The notes under the pieces: generated by a model
Told to the model about the DNA's origin: nothing
What the model saw: only the letters and a program-made list of their open reading frames with translations
Databases searched by the model: none
Translations under genes and position numbers: made by a program
From: SAR324 cluster bacterium
GTDB taxonomy: Bacteria > SAR324 > NAC60-12
Assembly (NCBI GenBank): GCA_022448705.1
Contig: JAKUUF010000006.1
Span: 1-25,989, forward strand
Direction of reading: 5' to 3'
DNA: 25,989 nt
Shown here: in pieces, positions 1-7,079 of the stretch
Numbering within the stretch: the first letter of the stretch is position 1
Layout: each line of letters opens with the position of its first letter

Positions 1-130
1 GGATCAAAATACCATGCACAACCAAACTGAAGGCAAAACAGCCCACAGCCAGCATCAAAAGCATATACCAGTATTTCCATGTACGTAGTGCAACAAAAAA
101 TTCTTGTAATTCTTGCTGTATTTGGCTCAT
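1..130 (-). CDS. Small membrane protein, N-terminal part (runs off the window)
   Basis: The minus strand is open from an ATG at 130 to the window edge, giving the first 43 residues. It begins MSQIQQELQEFFVALRTWKY, followed by a hydrophobic stretch (about residues 20-43) that reads as a membrane helix. A short amphipathic start with aromatic and basic residues followed by one helix resembles small DUF5989-like membrane proteins, but this is only a resemblance. No strong Shine-Dalgarno sequence is visible upstream. It lies beyond the terminator of the cold-shock gene, so it is probably a separate transcription unit. The remainder, and therefore its function, cannot be judged here. Confidence 0.5.
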   Translation of the reverse strand, partial: MSQIQQELQEFFVALRTWKYWYMLLMLAVGCFAFSLVVHGILI

Positions 131-162
131 TGAATTGCAGGATTAATGTTGAAAATAAAGTG

Positions 163-204
163 CAAAAAAAAACGGGATGGCCGCATCTGCAGTCATCCCG
201 TTTT
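163..204 (-). terminator. Intrinsic terminator of the cold-shock gene
   Basis: An 11-bp perfect inverted repeat (169-179 pairing with 194-204, core CGGGATG/CATCCCG) has a 14-nt loop. On the minus strand it is followed at once by a run of T residues (plus-strand A run 164-172). It begins 22 bp after the stop of the leftward cold-shock gene, which is the expected place and orientation. Confidence 0.85.
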
Positions 205-226
205 AAAAGTTTTATTCTAAACTGAA

Positions 227-421
227 TTATGAAGCAGTTTGAACACTAACCGCGCAAGGGCCTTTTTGCCCCTCTCCAACTTCGAATTCCACTGTTTCTC
301 CTTCTCTGAGGTATCCACCACGGACCTCAGAATGGTGAACAAACAGGTCTTTTCCGGACTCCTGTTCGATGAATCCGTAACCCTTGCGTTCGTTAAACCA
401 TTTTACTTTACCTGTAGGCAT
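227..421 (-). CDS. Cold-shock domain protein (CspA family)
   Basis: This 64-residue protein is a single cold-shock (OB-fold) domain that binds single-stranded RNA or DNA and is expected to act as an RNA chaperone in the cytoplasm. The opening GKVKWFNERKGYGFI contains RNP1 (KGYGFI), and RNP2 is the DLFVHHS segment; both are intact. The length is typical for bacterial Csp proteins (about 65-70). An AAGG box 5 bases before the ATG supports the start. The gene has its own candidate promoter (490-517), a roughly 60-nt leader with a hairpin, and a strong terminator, so it is a monocistronic unit. Which paralogue (CspA, CspC, CspE and so on) cannot be told from sequence alone. Confidence 0.95.
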   Translation of the reverse strand: MPTGKVKWFNERKGYGFIEQESGKDLFVHHSEVRGGYLREGETVEFEVGEGQKGPCAVSVQTAS

Positions 422-448
422 ATTGACCTTATATTAAAAATTAACAAA

Positions 449-479
449 CCTCTTCTCTTAATACTAATTATTGAAGAGG
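449..479 (-). promoter_or_regulatory. Hairpin in the csp 5' leader
   Basis: An inverted repeat (449-455 CCTCTTC with 473-479 GAAGAGG, extended inside by AATA/TATT with a bulge) lies near the predicted 5' end of the csp message. Cold-shock mRNAs often carry structured leaders that change fold with temperature, so this may be such an element. A T-rich stretch follows it on the minus strand, so it could instead act as a weak terminator for the upstream ABC exporter gene. Confidence 0.4.
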
Positions 480-489
480 GAAAAGCGAC

Positions 490-517
490 ATTATGACATG
501 AAAAATTGTAAATGCAA
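490..517 (-). promoter_or_regulatory. Sigma-70-type promoter for csp
   Basis: On the minus strand, TTGCAT (512-517) and CATAAT (490-495) are 16 bp apart. Transcription would start near 483, giving a leader of about 60 nt before the csp start codon at 421. Confidence 0.5.
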
Positions 518-547
518 GCAAAATTAAACATAAGACACATGTATAGT

Positions 548-2347
548 TTATCTTAAAGGCAATGCAGCCAACTCTGCTTCCCCCGACAGTGTTTCAATTA
601 ATCCGGCATATACACCACTATGCTCAATAAGATTTGCGTGTGAACCGCGTTCAACAATTTTTCCTGCATCCATCACCAGTATTAAATCGGAATTACGGAT
701 AGTACTCAGCCTGTGTGCTATGGCAATCACAGTTTTGTCCTGAAATATACGTTCAATTGCCTTTTGAATGAGGTTTTCAGTCACAGAATCCACCGAGCTC
801 GTAGCTTCATCGAGAACTATTAAGTCACTTTCTCCAGCCAATGCCCGTGCAAAAACTATCAATCGCCCCTGACCCTCTGAAATATTTTTCCCTCCTTCAA
901 GCAGTTTAAAGTCATATTCCTCCGGAAGCTGCTCAATGAAAGAATGTGCGTAAACATACTTAGATGCGTCCCTTACTTTGTCTAATGTTATTTCCTCACG
1001 GTTGAGTGCGATGTTGAAGCTGATGCTTTCAGCAAATAAGTAGGACTCCTGCTGCATCAATGCTATCATCCTCTGTAAATACCTGCGTGGTATTTCCTTA
1101 AGCTCCACACCATTGATTGTTATTGATCCCTCATAACTGGTGTAAATTCTGTTGAGCACACGCACAATTGTTGACTTGCCTGAACCAGTCGCCCCGACAA
1201 TAGCCACGCGGTTCCCCTTTTTCACTTTGAAGGAAACTCCCTGCAGAACCCAGGGGCTGCTATCAGTGTATCTAAAGTGTACGTCTTCAAATCGCAGTTC
1301 CTGAAATTCTTTAAATCGCTCAGCCAGCTGTTCATCTGTATATTTTTCTGCAAACAGCTCTGCATCCTGTTCTTCAGGTATTTCGCGAAACAATTTGTCT
1401 ATATTTTCCAGCGAGGAAAGCGCACGCTGTATTACAGAGATTTGTTGAGTAAATTCGCGGATAGGCACAAAGATTCGATTCAGCGTGTTAATGAAGCCTA
1501 CAAGTACACCGATTGAAACAATACCCACTAGTATCTGCCAGGAACCGTACCAGATCATCAATGCCAGCGCAATCGATGTAATGCCTTCGATTACTGAATA
1601 TAGAGCTGCATCATAAAAATTTGAATGTGACTGTGCCTTGAAGAAGTGCCTTGTTTTTGTTTCAAACTGGTTCTGTACTTTGCGCTCCGCAGCATACAAC
1701 TGTATTGTCTTTACACCGTTCAGGCATTCCTGCAAATAACCTGTCGCATGCGCCAGCGCCTCACGTGTTAAGTCATAATAATGCCTAAGACGCAAACGTA
1801 GGAATTTGCTCACAAAATAAATCGGGGGCAAAATCAGCATCACAACCAGCGTAAGCTGCCAGCTCAATGCGATCAGCAGTATCAACAGGGCAATTGTTTT
1901 TAGAAAATCCGTGAAAAGTGAAAGGACACCGATCGCGAGAGAATCGTTAAGCGCTTCCATGTCACTGGTGAGCCTTGTCAGAACCACGCCGATTGGGGAC
2001 TGGTCAAAGAAGGAGCGGGGCATGGAAAGAATATGCGCGTACAGGTCACTGCGCATAGCGCTGATGGCCTGCTGTCCTGTCCTCTGGAGAGAAAAAGTAT
2101 ATATAGAGTCCGCAAAATATCCTATCGCAACTGCCGCTGTCATCAGGGCTACCATCTTGAACAAACCATCCAAATCTCCTGGAACAACATGATCATCTAT
2201 GATTCGAATGATAAACCACGGAAGCAGCAAAGTTGCACCTATTGAAAACGGAACCGTTGCAGCACCCAGAACTACTTTTTTCCAGTGAGGCCGTACATAT
2301 ACGAGAAACCGTTGAAATAATTGCCAGTCGCTGACTACTTTTTTCAA
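548..2347 (-). CDS. ABC exporter, fused permease and ATPase (MsbA/MdlB-like)
   Basis: At 599 residues this is a full-length half-transporter. An N-terminal six-helix ABC exporter membrane domain (about residues 1-320) is joined to a nucleotide-binding domain. Visible motifs are Walker A GATGSGKST (about 379-387), Q-loop MQQESYLF, Walker B LIVLDEATSSVD (about 508-519) and the H-loop AHRLSTI. The signature motif is unusual: ISEGQGR replaces LSGGQRQ. Such half-transporters work as homo- or heterodimers in the inner membrane and export lipids, peptides or drugs. The substrate cannot be inferred and no partner half is adjacent. The gene follows the aminotransferase gene by 48 bp on the same strand and probably shares its transcript. 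Confidence 0.9.
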   Translation of the reverse strand: MKKVVSDWQLFQRFLVYVRPHWKKVVLGAATVPFSIGATLLLPWFIIRIIDDHVVPGDLDGLFKMVALMTAAVAIGYFADSIYTFSLQRTGQQAISAMRSDLYAHILSMPRSFFDQSPIGVVLTRLTSDMEALNDSLAIGVLSLFTDFLKTIALLILLIALSWQLTLVVMLILPPIYFVSKFLRLRLRHYYDLTREALAHATGYLQECLNGVKTIQLYAAERKVQNQFETKTRHFFKAQSHSNFYDAALYSVIEGITSIALALMIWYGSWQILVGIVSIGVLVGFINTLNRIFVPIREFTQQISVIQRALSSLENIDKLFREIPEEQDAELFAEKYTDEQLAERFKEFQELRFEDVHFRYTDSSPWVLQGVSFKVKKGNRVAIVGATGSGKSTIVRVLNRIYTSYEGSITINGVELKEIPRRYLQRMIALMQQESYLFAESISFNIALNREEITLDKVRDASKYVYAHSFIEQLPEEYDFKLLEGGKNISEGQGRLIVFARALAGESDLIVLDEATSSVDSVTENLIQKAIERIFQDKTVIAIAHRLSTIRNSDLILVMDAGKIVERGSHANLIEHSGVYAGLIETLSGEAELAALPLR

Positions 2348-2395
2348 TGCTAAAACTTGTTCAGGGTTTGAAGACTGAAAGGAAGGCTTGCAGCG

Positions 2396-3667
2396 TTACA
2401 AGCGTGATTGGACAGAGGCCAGCTGCACACAAGTTACAAAAACCTGCATTGCCTGATCCAGATCCTCCACACTTGGAAAGGTTGGTGCCAGCCTGATATT
2501 TTTGTCATCCGGATCTTTGCCGTATGGGTAAGTCGCACCTGCAGGAGTAAGCTTGACTCCGGCTTCGCCTGCAAGGCGGATTATTTCCGTGGCAAGTCCA
2601 GGAATTGAATCAAATGAAACAAAATAACCGCCTTCGGGATTGTGCCAGCTTCCCATTCCTTTGTCACCCAAGCCTTCTTCCAGGTGCTTTTGTACCATGG
2701 CAAACTTTGGTCTCAATATTTTTGCATGCCTGCTCATGTGTGCCCTCACACCTTCAATATTCTTTAGAAACAGCACATGTCGCTGCTGGTTCAGTTTGTT
2801 GGGTCCTATACTCATCACCTCCAGGCGTTTGCGAAAATGCTGCAGGTTTTTCTCAGAAGCACCCAAAAATGAAATCCCTGCACCGGCACATGTGATCTTT
2901 GAAGTTGAGGCGGTTAAAATCAAATTATCTTCCGTTCCATGCCTGCGGCAGTAATCCATAACATTGGCCAGTTCCTTGGGGTTGTCAAACAGGTCATGCA
3001 CTCCATAGGCGTTGTCCCATATTACCCTGAAATGAGGACCAGATATTTTTCCCAGTGCGGCGATCCTGTCCACCACCTGTTCTGAATAAATACAACCGGT
3101 AGGATTGGAATACTTTGGAACACACCACATTCCCTTGATCATTGGGTCATTGCGAACCAGATTTTCCACTGCATCCATATCAGGACCATCATCCAGCATG
3201 TTTACATTAATCATGCTGATTCCCAATTCCTCACAGATTGCAAAGTGCCTGTCATATCCTGGAACAGGTGCCAGAAATTTTACTTCACCCTGACTATTCC
3301 AGGCAGTATCAGGCCCCTGTGATCCATGATAATATGCGTGAAGCATATAAAGATACATCAACGTCAGGCTGCTGTTGTCCTGGCAAATCACCTCAGATTC
3401 CGAAAGTCCCAGTATTTCAGCGCCCAGCTTACGTGCTTCAGGAATACCATCCTGTCCGCCATAGTTTCTCAGATCAGTCCCATTTAAGGATATCATTTTC
3501 CCCTTCAGAAGGCCTTCCATCTGATTGGCAAGGTCCAGCTGTTCTGTTCCTGGTTTTCCCCGTGTAAGGTCCAGTTTCAATCCGGATTCCTTATACTGAC
3601 TGAACCTCTGCAAGAGATTTTTTTCCCAGTTTTTCAGATCCGGTTTAGAAGTTTTTTCAAGCTCCAT
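2396..3667 (-). CDS. Type Ic aspartate aminotransferase-like PLP enzyme
   Basis: This 423-residue fold-type I PLP aminotransferase matches the class Ic aspartate-aminotransferase family (once labelled MocR-type aminotransferase). The N-terminal LDLTRGKPGTEQLDLA motif, CVPKYSNPTG and the Schiff-base segment TASTSKITCAGAG (lysine near residue 257) fit that family. The IRLAPTFPS segment near the C-terminus carries the substrate-carboxylate arginine. It probably transfers amino groups between an amino acid such as aspartate and 2-oxoglutarate in the cytoplasm; exact substrate preference is inference. A near-consensus promoter (3703-3731) lies just upstream, so this gene appears to start a transcription unit that runs into the ABC exporter gene. 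No clear Shine-Dalgarno sequence precedes the ATG. Confidence 0.88.
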   Translation of the reverse strand: MELEKTSKPDLKNWEKNLLQRFSQYKESGLKLDLTRGKPGTEQLDLANQMEGLLKGKMISLNGTDLRNYGGQDGIPEARKLGAEILGLSESEVICQDNSSLTLMYLYMLHAYYHGSQGPDTAWNSQGEVKFLAPVPGYDRHFAICEELGISMINVNMLDDGPDMDAVENLVRNDPMIKGMWCVPKYSNPTGCIYSEQVVDRIAALGKISGPHFRVIWDNAYGVHDLFDNPKELANVMDYCRRHGTEDNLILTASTSKITCAGAGISFLGASEKNLQHFRKRLEVMSIGPNKLNQQRHVLFLKNIEGVRAHMSRHAKILRPKFAMVQKHLEEGLGDKGMGSWHNPEGGYFVSFDSIPGLATEIIRLAGEAGVKLTPAGATYPYGKDPDDKNIRLAPTFPSVEDLDQAMQVFVTCVQLASVQSRL

Positions 3668-3702
3668 TATCAGTTAAAAAAATGGTTCAATTTTCTGCAA
3701 TC

Positions 3703-3731
3703 ATTATCTGTTTCAGGCCTCCAACTGTCAA
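3703..3731 (-). promoter_or_regulatory. Near-consensus sigma-70 promoter for the aminotransferase
   Basis: On the minus strand a perfect -35 box TTGACA (3726-3731) is followed 17 bp later by GATAAT (3703-3708). The predicted start near 3696 gives a leader of about 29 nt to the ATG at 3667. Confidence 0.7.
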
Positions 3732-3781
3732 TCCTCAATGCATTTGATGAATGACTCAACTTACAGGTTTTTGACTCAATC

Positions 3782-4636
3782 CTACTGAGACCATTCAATT
3801 ATTTTTTCGCAGAAAGCTCCTCCATCTCCCAGAAAATCATCTATAATATTAAAGTGGTTTTTTCCTTTTACAGAAAGATATTTCGTGCTGATTCCATGAT
3901 GTTGCAGGTACTCCGCATAGTTTTCAGATTGTCGCTGAAATTCATTTGATTCTTTTTCACCGACTGCAACAACAACTGGTGAAGAGCAGGTAGGTTTTTG
4001 CAGCAGTGGACTGTTTCGCAGCACCTCATCTGTGGTGAGCTGCAGTTTAGGCTGAAGCCAGGAAAATGGAAAAGGGGCAAGATCAAACAGTCCACTGATG
4101 GGCAAAAAGCCCTTGATCAAATCCTGAGGCAGTCCGTAATCATTTTCCCATGATACAGACATCAGCATGCCAGCCAGGTGTCCTCCTGCAGAATGTCCGG
4201 AAACAGTTATCTGTTCCGGATTTGCCCCAAAAGACTCCGCATTACTGTAAGTCCAGGCTACTGCAGCTCGGGATTGACGCACAATTTCATCAATTTTAAC
4301 TGATGGACAGAGTGCGTAATTTACAAGTACCGCGGTAATACCGTTACGCACCAGACCTTCCGCCACGAAGGCAAAATCCCTGCTTTTAAAAGAGTGCCAG
4401 TAGCCCCCATGAAAAAAAATGTGTATTGGTGCAGTTGCTGTATCCGCGGGAAAAATATCAAGAATTTCCGCTTTGGTTGGTCCATATGCCACTCCTGACT
4501 GGTGGGGATATTCTTTCAGAACCCGTTTGCTTTCCGTGAAATAACTTTCTACGTTTAATTCAAAATTGTCCACGATCAAACGCGGATTATATTCCTGATC
4601 GATTTCCTGCTGTGTGGAAAATGTGTGATATAACAT
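3782..4636 (-). CDS. Alpha/beta hydrolase, arylformamidase (kynurenine formamidase)-like
   Basis: From the ATG at 4636 this gives 284 residues. The frame stays open to a TTG at 4711, but the family normally begins near the LYHTFSTQQEIDQEYNPR segment, so the ATG is preferred. It has the HGGYW oxyanion-hole motif and the nucleophile elbow GHSAGGHL (catalytic serine), with a late KGKNHFNI segment supplying the likely catalytic histidine. This combination is typical of the kynurenine formamidase/esterase-lipase group of soluble hydrolases. N-formylkynurenine hydrolysis is possible, but no other tryptophan-degradation gene is seen, so a general carboxylesterase is equally possible. The gene ends 114 bp before the aminotransferase, which has its own promoter. 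Confidence 0.8.
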   Translation of the reverse strand: MLYHTFSTQQEIDQEYNPRLIVDNFELNVESYFTESKRVLKEYPHQSGVAYGPTKAEILDIFPADTATAPIHIFFHGGYWHSFKSRDFAFVAEGLVRNGITAVLVNYALCPSVKIDEIVRQSRAAVAWTYSNAESFGANPEQITVSGHSAGGHLAGMLMSVSWENDYGLPQDLIKGFLPISGLFDLAPFPFSWLQPKLQLTTDEVLRNSPLLQKPTCSSPVVVAVGEKESNEFQRQSENYAEYLQHHGISTKYLSVKGKNHFNIIDDFLGDGGAFCEKIIEWSQ

Positions 4637-4771
4637 TATTTTTCCGTTAAATTCTGCCAGTGCATACAGAAATTCTGTAAGCCCTTGAACTAATAATTCC
4701 GTTGAAAACAAATCTTATGAAGAAAATGGATCCCCTCGTAAACTTAAATGACGGTTCTCAATTCAGTACTC

Positions 4772-4885
4772 TCACACATTAGAGTGATAATACTTGCTCC
4801 CACCCCAATACTTTCCAATAAGGTAAGCATGGAACCAGTAACCTATCCCCAGCAATTTCACAAAGGGAAAGTGGGGATCCTCCAT
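4772..4885 (-). CDS. Candidate 37-residue aromatic-rich small protein
   Basis: A short frame begins MEDPHFPFVKLLGIGYWFHA and ends in TGA at 4772. It is rich in Tyr, Trp, His and Gly (continuing YLIGKYWGGSKYYHSN), which is unusual for random sequence. A strong AAGGAAG ribosome binding site lies 5 bases before the ATG, better than that of most genes in this window. It sits between tsaB (stop 90 bp upstream) and the hydrolase (start 135 bp downstream) on the same strand. I do not recognise the family. It may be a real small peptide, a remnant of a longer gene, or chance. Confidence 0.4.
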   Translation of the reverse strand: MEDPHFPFVKLLGIGYWFHAYLIGKYWGGSKYYHSNV

Positions 4886-4975
4886 AAAATCTTCCTTTTA
4901 CCCAGCAAAGGGGCACCTGAAGATGATCAGATCCGAGACAGGACTGTGGTTGGTCAAGTGGTCAATACAAAACCA

Positions 4976-5644
4976 TTACGTCCTTTTTTCAACATCACGT
5001 TTTACATAAAGGGGATTTACCGGTGCATTAAAATCAATTTTACCTGATTCAAGTTTATGCGCACCAAGTCTGTCCAGAAGCAATGCATCCGCAATGGGGT
5101 AATCCAGAGGCAACAGTTTCAACTTCTCAAACAATGGCTCAGCTTTGCGTCTTTGGGGATTCACTCTATGAAGGACAACCGCTTTATCTCTTGAGGTATC
5201 CAAAAACATTTCAAGACTCGTAAGTTGAATCGGCGTTCGTGCTTCAGGTTTTCCATCAATAATGCTGTACCTAGCGTGAAAAACTTCACTGCGAGTGCAG
5301 TTAAGTAACACAGGAAAATCTTCTTTTAAGCTGCTGATTTGTCCAGCAAGCAACTCTAAGGAATCAACAGGAACGACTGGTTTTTGATGCACCTGTGCAA
5401 ATGTTTTTACCACACCCATCGCAATCCTGACGCCAGTATATGAACCGGGTCCGCGATTGACGACATACGCATCAATATCAGCTAATTTGATCTCGGCATT
5501 TTTCAGCAATTCATCAATTACTCCAAAGATAATTGACGAATTTTTCCGATTGCATAAGGAATAGTAATTTGCCAAACACACTCCATTACTTGTTAGGCAG
5601 ACCCCCAAATGCTCAAAAGAAGTATCCACTGAAAGCCTGATCAT
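4976..5644 (-). CDS. tsaB: tRNA t6A synthesis protein TsaB
   Basis: At 222 residues it matches TsaB (YeaZ), the non-catalytic partner of TsaD in making N6-threonylcarbamoyladenosine at position 37 of ANN-decoding tRNAs. The N-terminal MIRLSVDTSFEHLGV strand of the ASKHA fold and the family-defining RGPGSYTGVRIAMGVVK motif (about residues 64-80) are clear. The C-terminus is shorter and more divergent, as is usual for TsaB. It lies 28 bp downstream of tsaE on the same strand, so the two t6A genes are probably one transcript. TsaD and TsaC are not in the window. Confidence 0.93.
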   Translation of the reverse strand: MIRLSVDTSFEHLGVCLTSNGVCLANYYSLCNRKNSSIIFGVIDELLKNAEIKLADIDAYVVNRGPGSYTGVRIAMGVVKTFAQVHQKPVVPVDSLELLAGQISSLKEDFPVLLNCTRSEVFHARYSIIDGKPEARTPIQLTSLEMFLDTSRDKAVVLHRVNPQRRKAEPLFEKLKLLPLDYPIADALLLDRLGAHKLESGKIDFNAPVNPLYVKRDVEKRT

Positions 5645-5672
5645 TTAATGCTCCCCTGAAATAATTTTAAGA

Positions 5673-6158
5673 TTAACCGCAAGACAAATTCTGTTGTTCC
5701 ATAGTGTTGAAAAGTATGTCAAACTCACTTGATTCAGTCTCCAGTATTAGCCGTCTGTGGTGATCAGATACATTTTTGAAACGAAGGTTGAGTACCGGTT
5801 CATCTGTCAAATAATTCTGGAGCATTTGCGGCCACTCAACCATAGTAACACCTTGATCTGCTATCAGGTCTGCACGGTCCATATCATAAAGCTGTTCTGG
5901 AGCAGTCAGGCGGAAAAGGTCCACATGAAATATGTACCAGTTGCATTTGTAAATGTTAACAAGTGTATATGTAGGAGAAGTAACTTTATCGGGGAGAACA
6001 CCAAGTCCGGAACAGAGACTTTTGATAAAAGTAGTTTTTCCGGAACCCATGTCTCCCCAGAACAGCATTATTGATCCCTGAAACAAATGTTCAGCCATTT
6101 TTCGGGCGACATACTCTGTTGTTTCAAGTGAATTAAGCTCAAGTGTTAAATTACGCAT
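5673..6158 (-). CDS. tsaE: tRNA t6A synthesis ATPase TsaE
   Basis: This 161-residue P-loop ATPase matches TsaE (YjeE), which binds the TsaB-TsaD complex and is required for t6A turnover. Walker A is GDMGSGKTT (about residues 35-43), followed by the family motifs SPTYTLVN and HVDLFRL; the VEWPQML segment corresponds to the usual VEWPE region. Length is normal. The start ATG at 6158 is only 9 bp from the ATG of the divergent gene at 6168, so its promoter must lie inside that gene. Adjacency to tsaB supports the call. Confidence 0.94.
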   Translation of the reverse strand: MRNLTLELNSLETTEYVARKMAEHLFQGSIMLFWGDMGSGKTTFIKSLCSGLGVLPDKVTSPTYTLVNIYKCNWYIFHVDLFRLTAPEQLYDMDRADLIADQGVTMVEWPQMLQNYLTDEPVLNLRFKNVSDHHRRLILETESSEFDILFNTMEQQNLSCG

Positions 6159-6167
6159 CAGACAAAG

Positions 6168-6893
6168 ATGAATAATAAGCTGCTGATAAGTTGTCGAAAT
6201 TTGGGCTATTCGGCAACGTCTGCCGAAGATTTTTCTGCTGAAACAATGTGGGATATTTGCAAGTTAAACCTGGATCTGCATGCTGGAGAGAGAATCAGCT
6301 TCTATTTTAAAACTGAGGAACAAAAGAGTGTATTATGGCGTCTCTTTGAACGAAAGCTCAAGCCCAAAACCGGCTCATTGCGAATCTCAGCCAGCACTCA
6401 CATTCATACAGACCAGGGTCTGCTGGATGGTCTTGATAAGAGTTCATCATTGCAGGAAAATCTCCAGTCCAGACTTTTTGAAGAAAGGCCATGGTTCGGT
6501 GGAAAAAGAAAGACCATGGACACATTGATGTACCGGCTGGGATTGATCGGAAGAATTCAATACCTCCCTGTTAATGATCTTTCAGATCAGCATTTAACCA
6601 GGTTCTGGACACTGATGCTTGCAGCCGCAAAAACAAGGGTATTTATGCTGGACCGCCTGCTTCCTTTGCTGGATGAAATAAGTATGTCTTTTTTACTGGA
6701 ATGGATGGAAAGTTTTCCGGGAAGCATAATTGTGTTTGGAGAGCATGCTAATATTCTTAATGCTGTTGAATCAAGGCAGGATAAGCAAATGGCATTGTCA
6801 AGGTCCCTCTTTGACCTGGTAATCAGTTTCACAAGTTACGGAGAGGCAAAAACCTTGATCAATAATCAAAAAAAGTTTATCGATGATAAGTAG
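6168..6893 (+). CDS. Degenerate ABC-type ATPase-like protein (likely pseudo-enzyme)
   Basis: This 241-residue protein follows the layout of an ABC nucleotide-binding domain. It has an opening LLISCRNLGYS strand, then LDLHAGERISFYF where LxxGExxxLxG is expected. At the Walker A position FKTEEQKSV (residues 47-55) aligns with GPNGAGKST: all glycines are lost but Lys53-Ser54 are kept. A signature-like NDLSDQHLTRFW comes next. The Walker B-like VFMLDRLLPLLD (about 157-168) has Arg where the catalytic Glu belongs, and IIVFGEHANIL may be the H-loop. I infer a non-hydrolysing ABC-ATPase relative. It is soluble, with no membrane segment. No partner permease is adjacent. A wholly different fold cannot be excluded. 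It precedes dnaG by 186 bp on the same strand. Confidence 0.65.
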   Translation: MNNKLLISCRNLGYSATSAEDFSAETMWDICKLNLDLHAGERISFYFKTEEQKSVLWRLFERKLKPKTGSLRISASTHIHTDQGLLDGLDKSSSLQENLQSRLFEERPWFGGKRKTMDTLMYRLGLIGRIQYLPVNDLSDQHLTRFWTLMLAAAKTRVFMLDRLLPLLDEISMSFLLEWMESFPGSIIVFGEHANILNAVESRQDKQMALSRSLFDLVISFTSYGEAKTLINNQKKFIDDK

Positions 6894-7079
6894 ATTTCAT
6901 TATTATCCCTGTATGAAGAAAATGACCTGTGGAAACGTCTCATTATCAGTTGACAAAACCTTATCTGATCTGCTGTCAAAAAATTAAAGTGAAACACTAA
7001 GAGAAGAGTAACTTATTGAAAAAATACTGATTTATAACAGTATGAAAAAGATTTTGAAAATTTTACTGGCACTGAAAAG

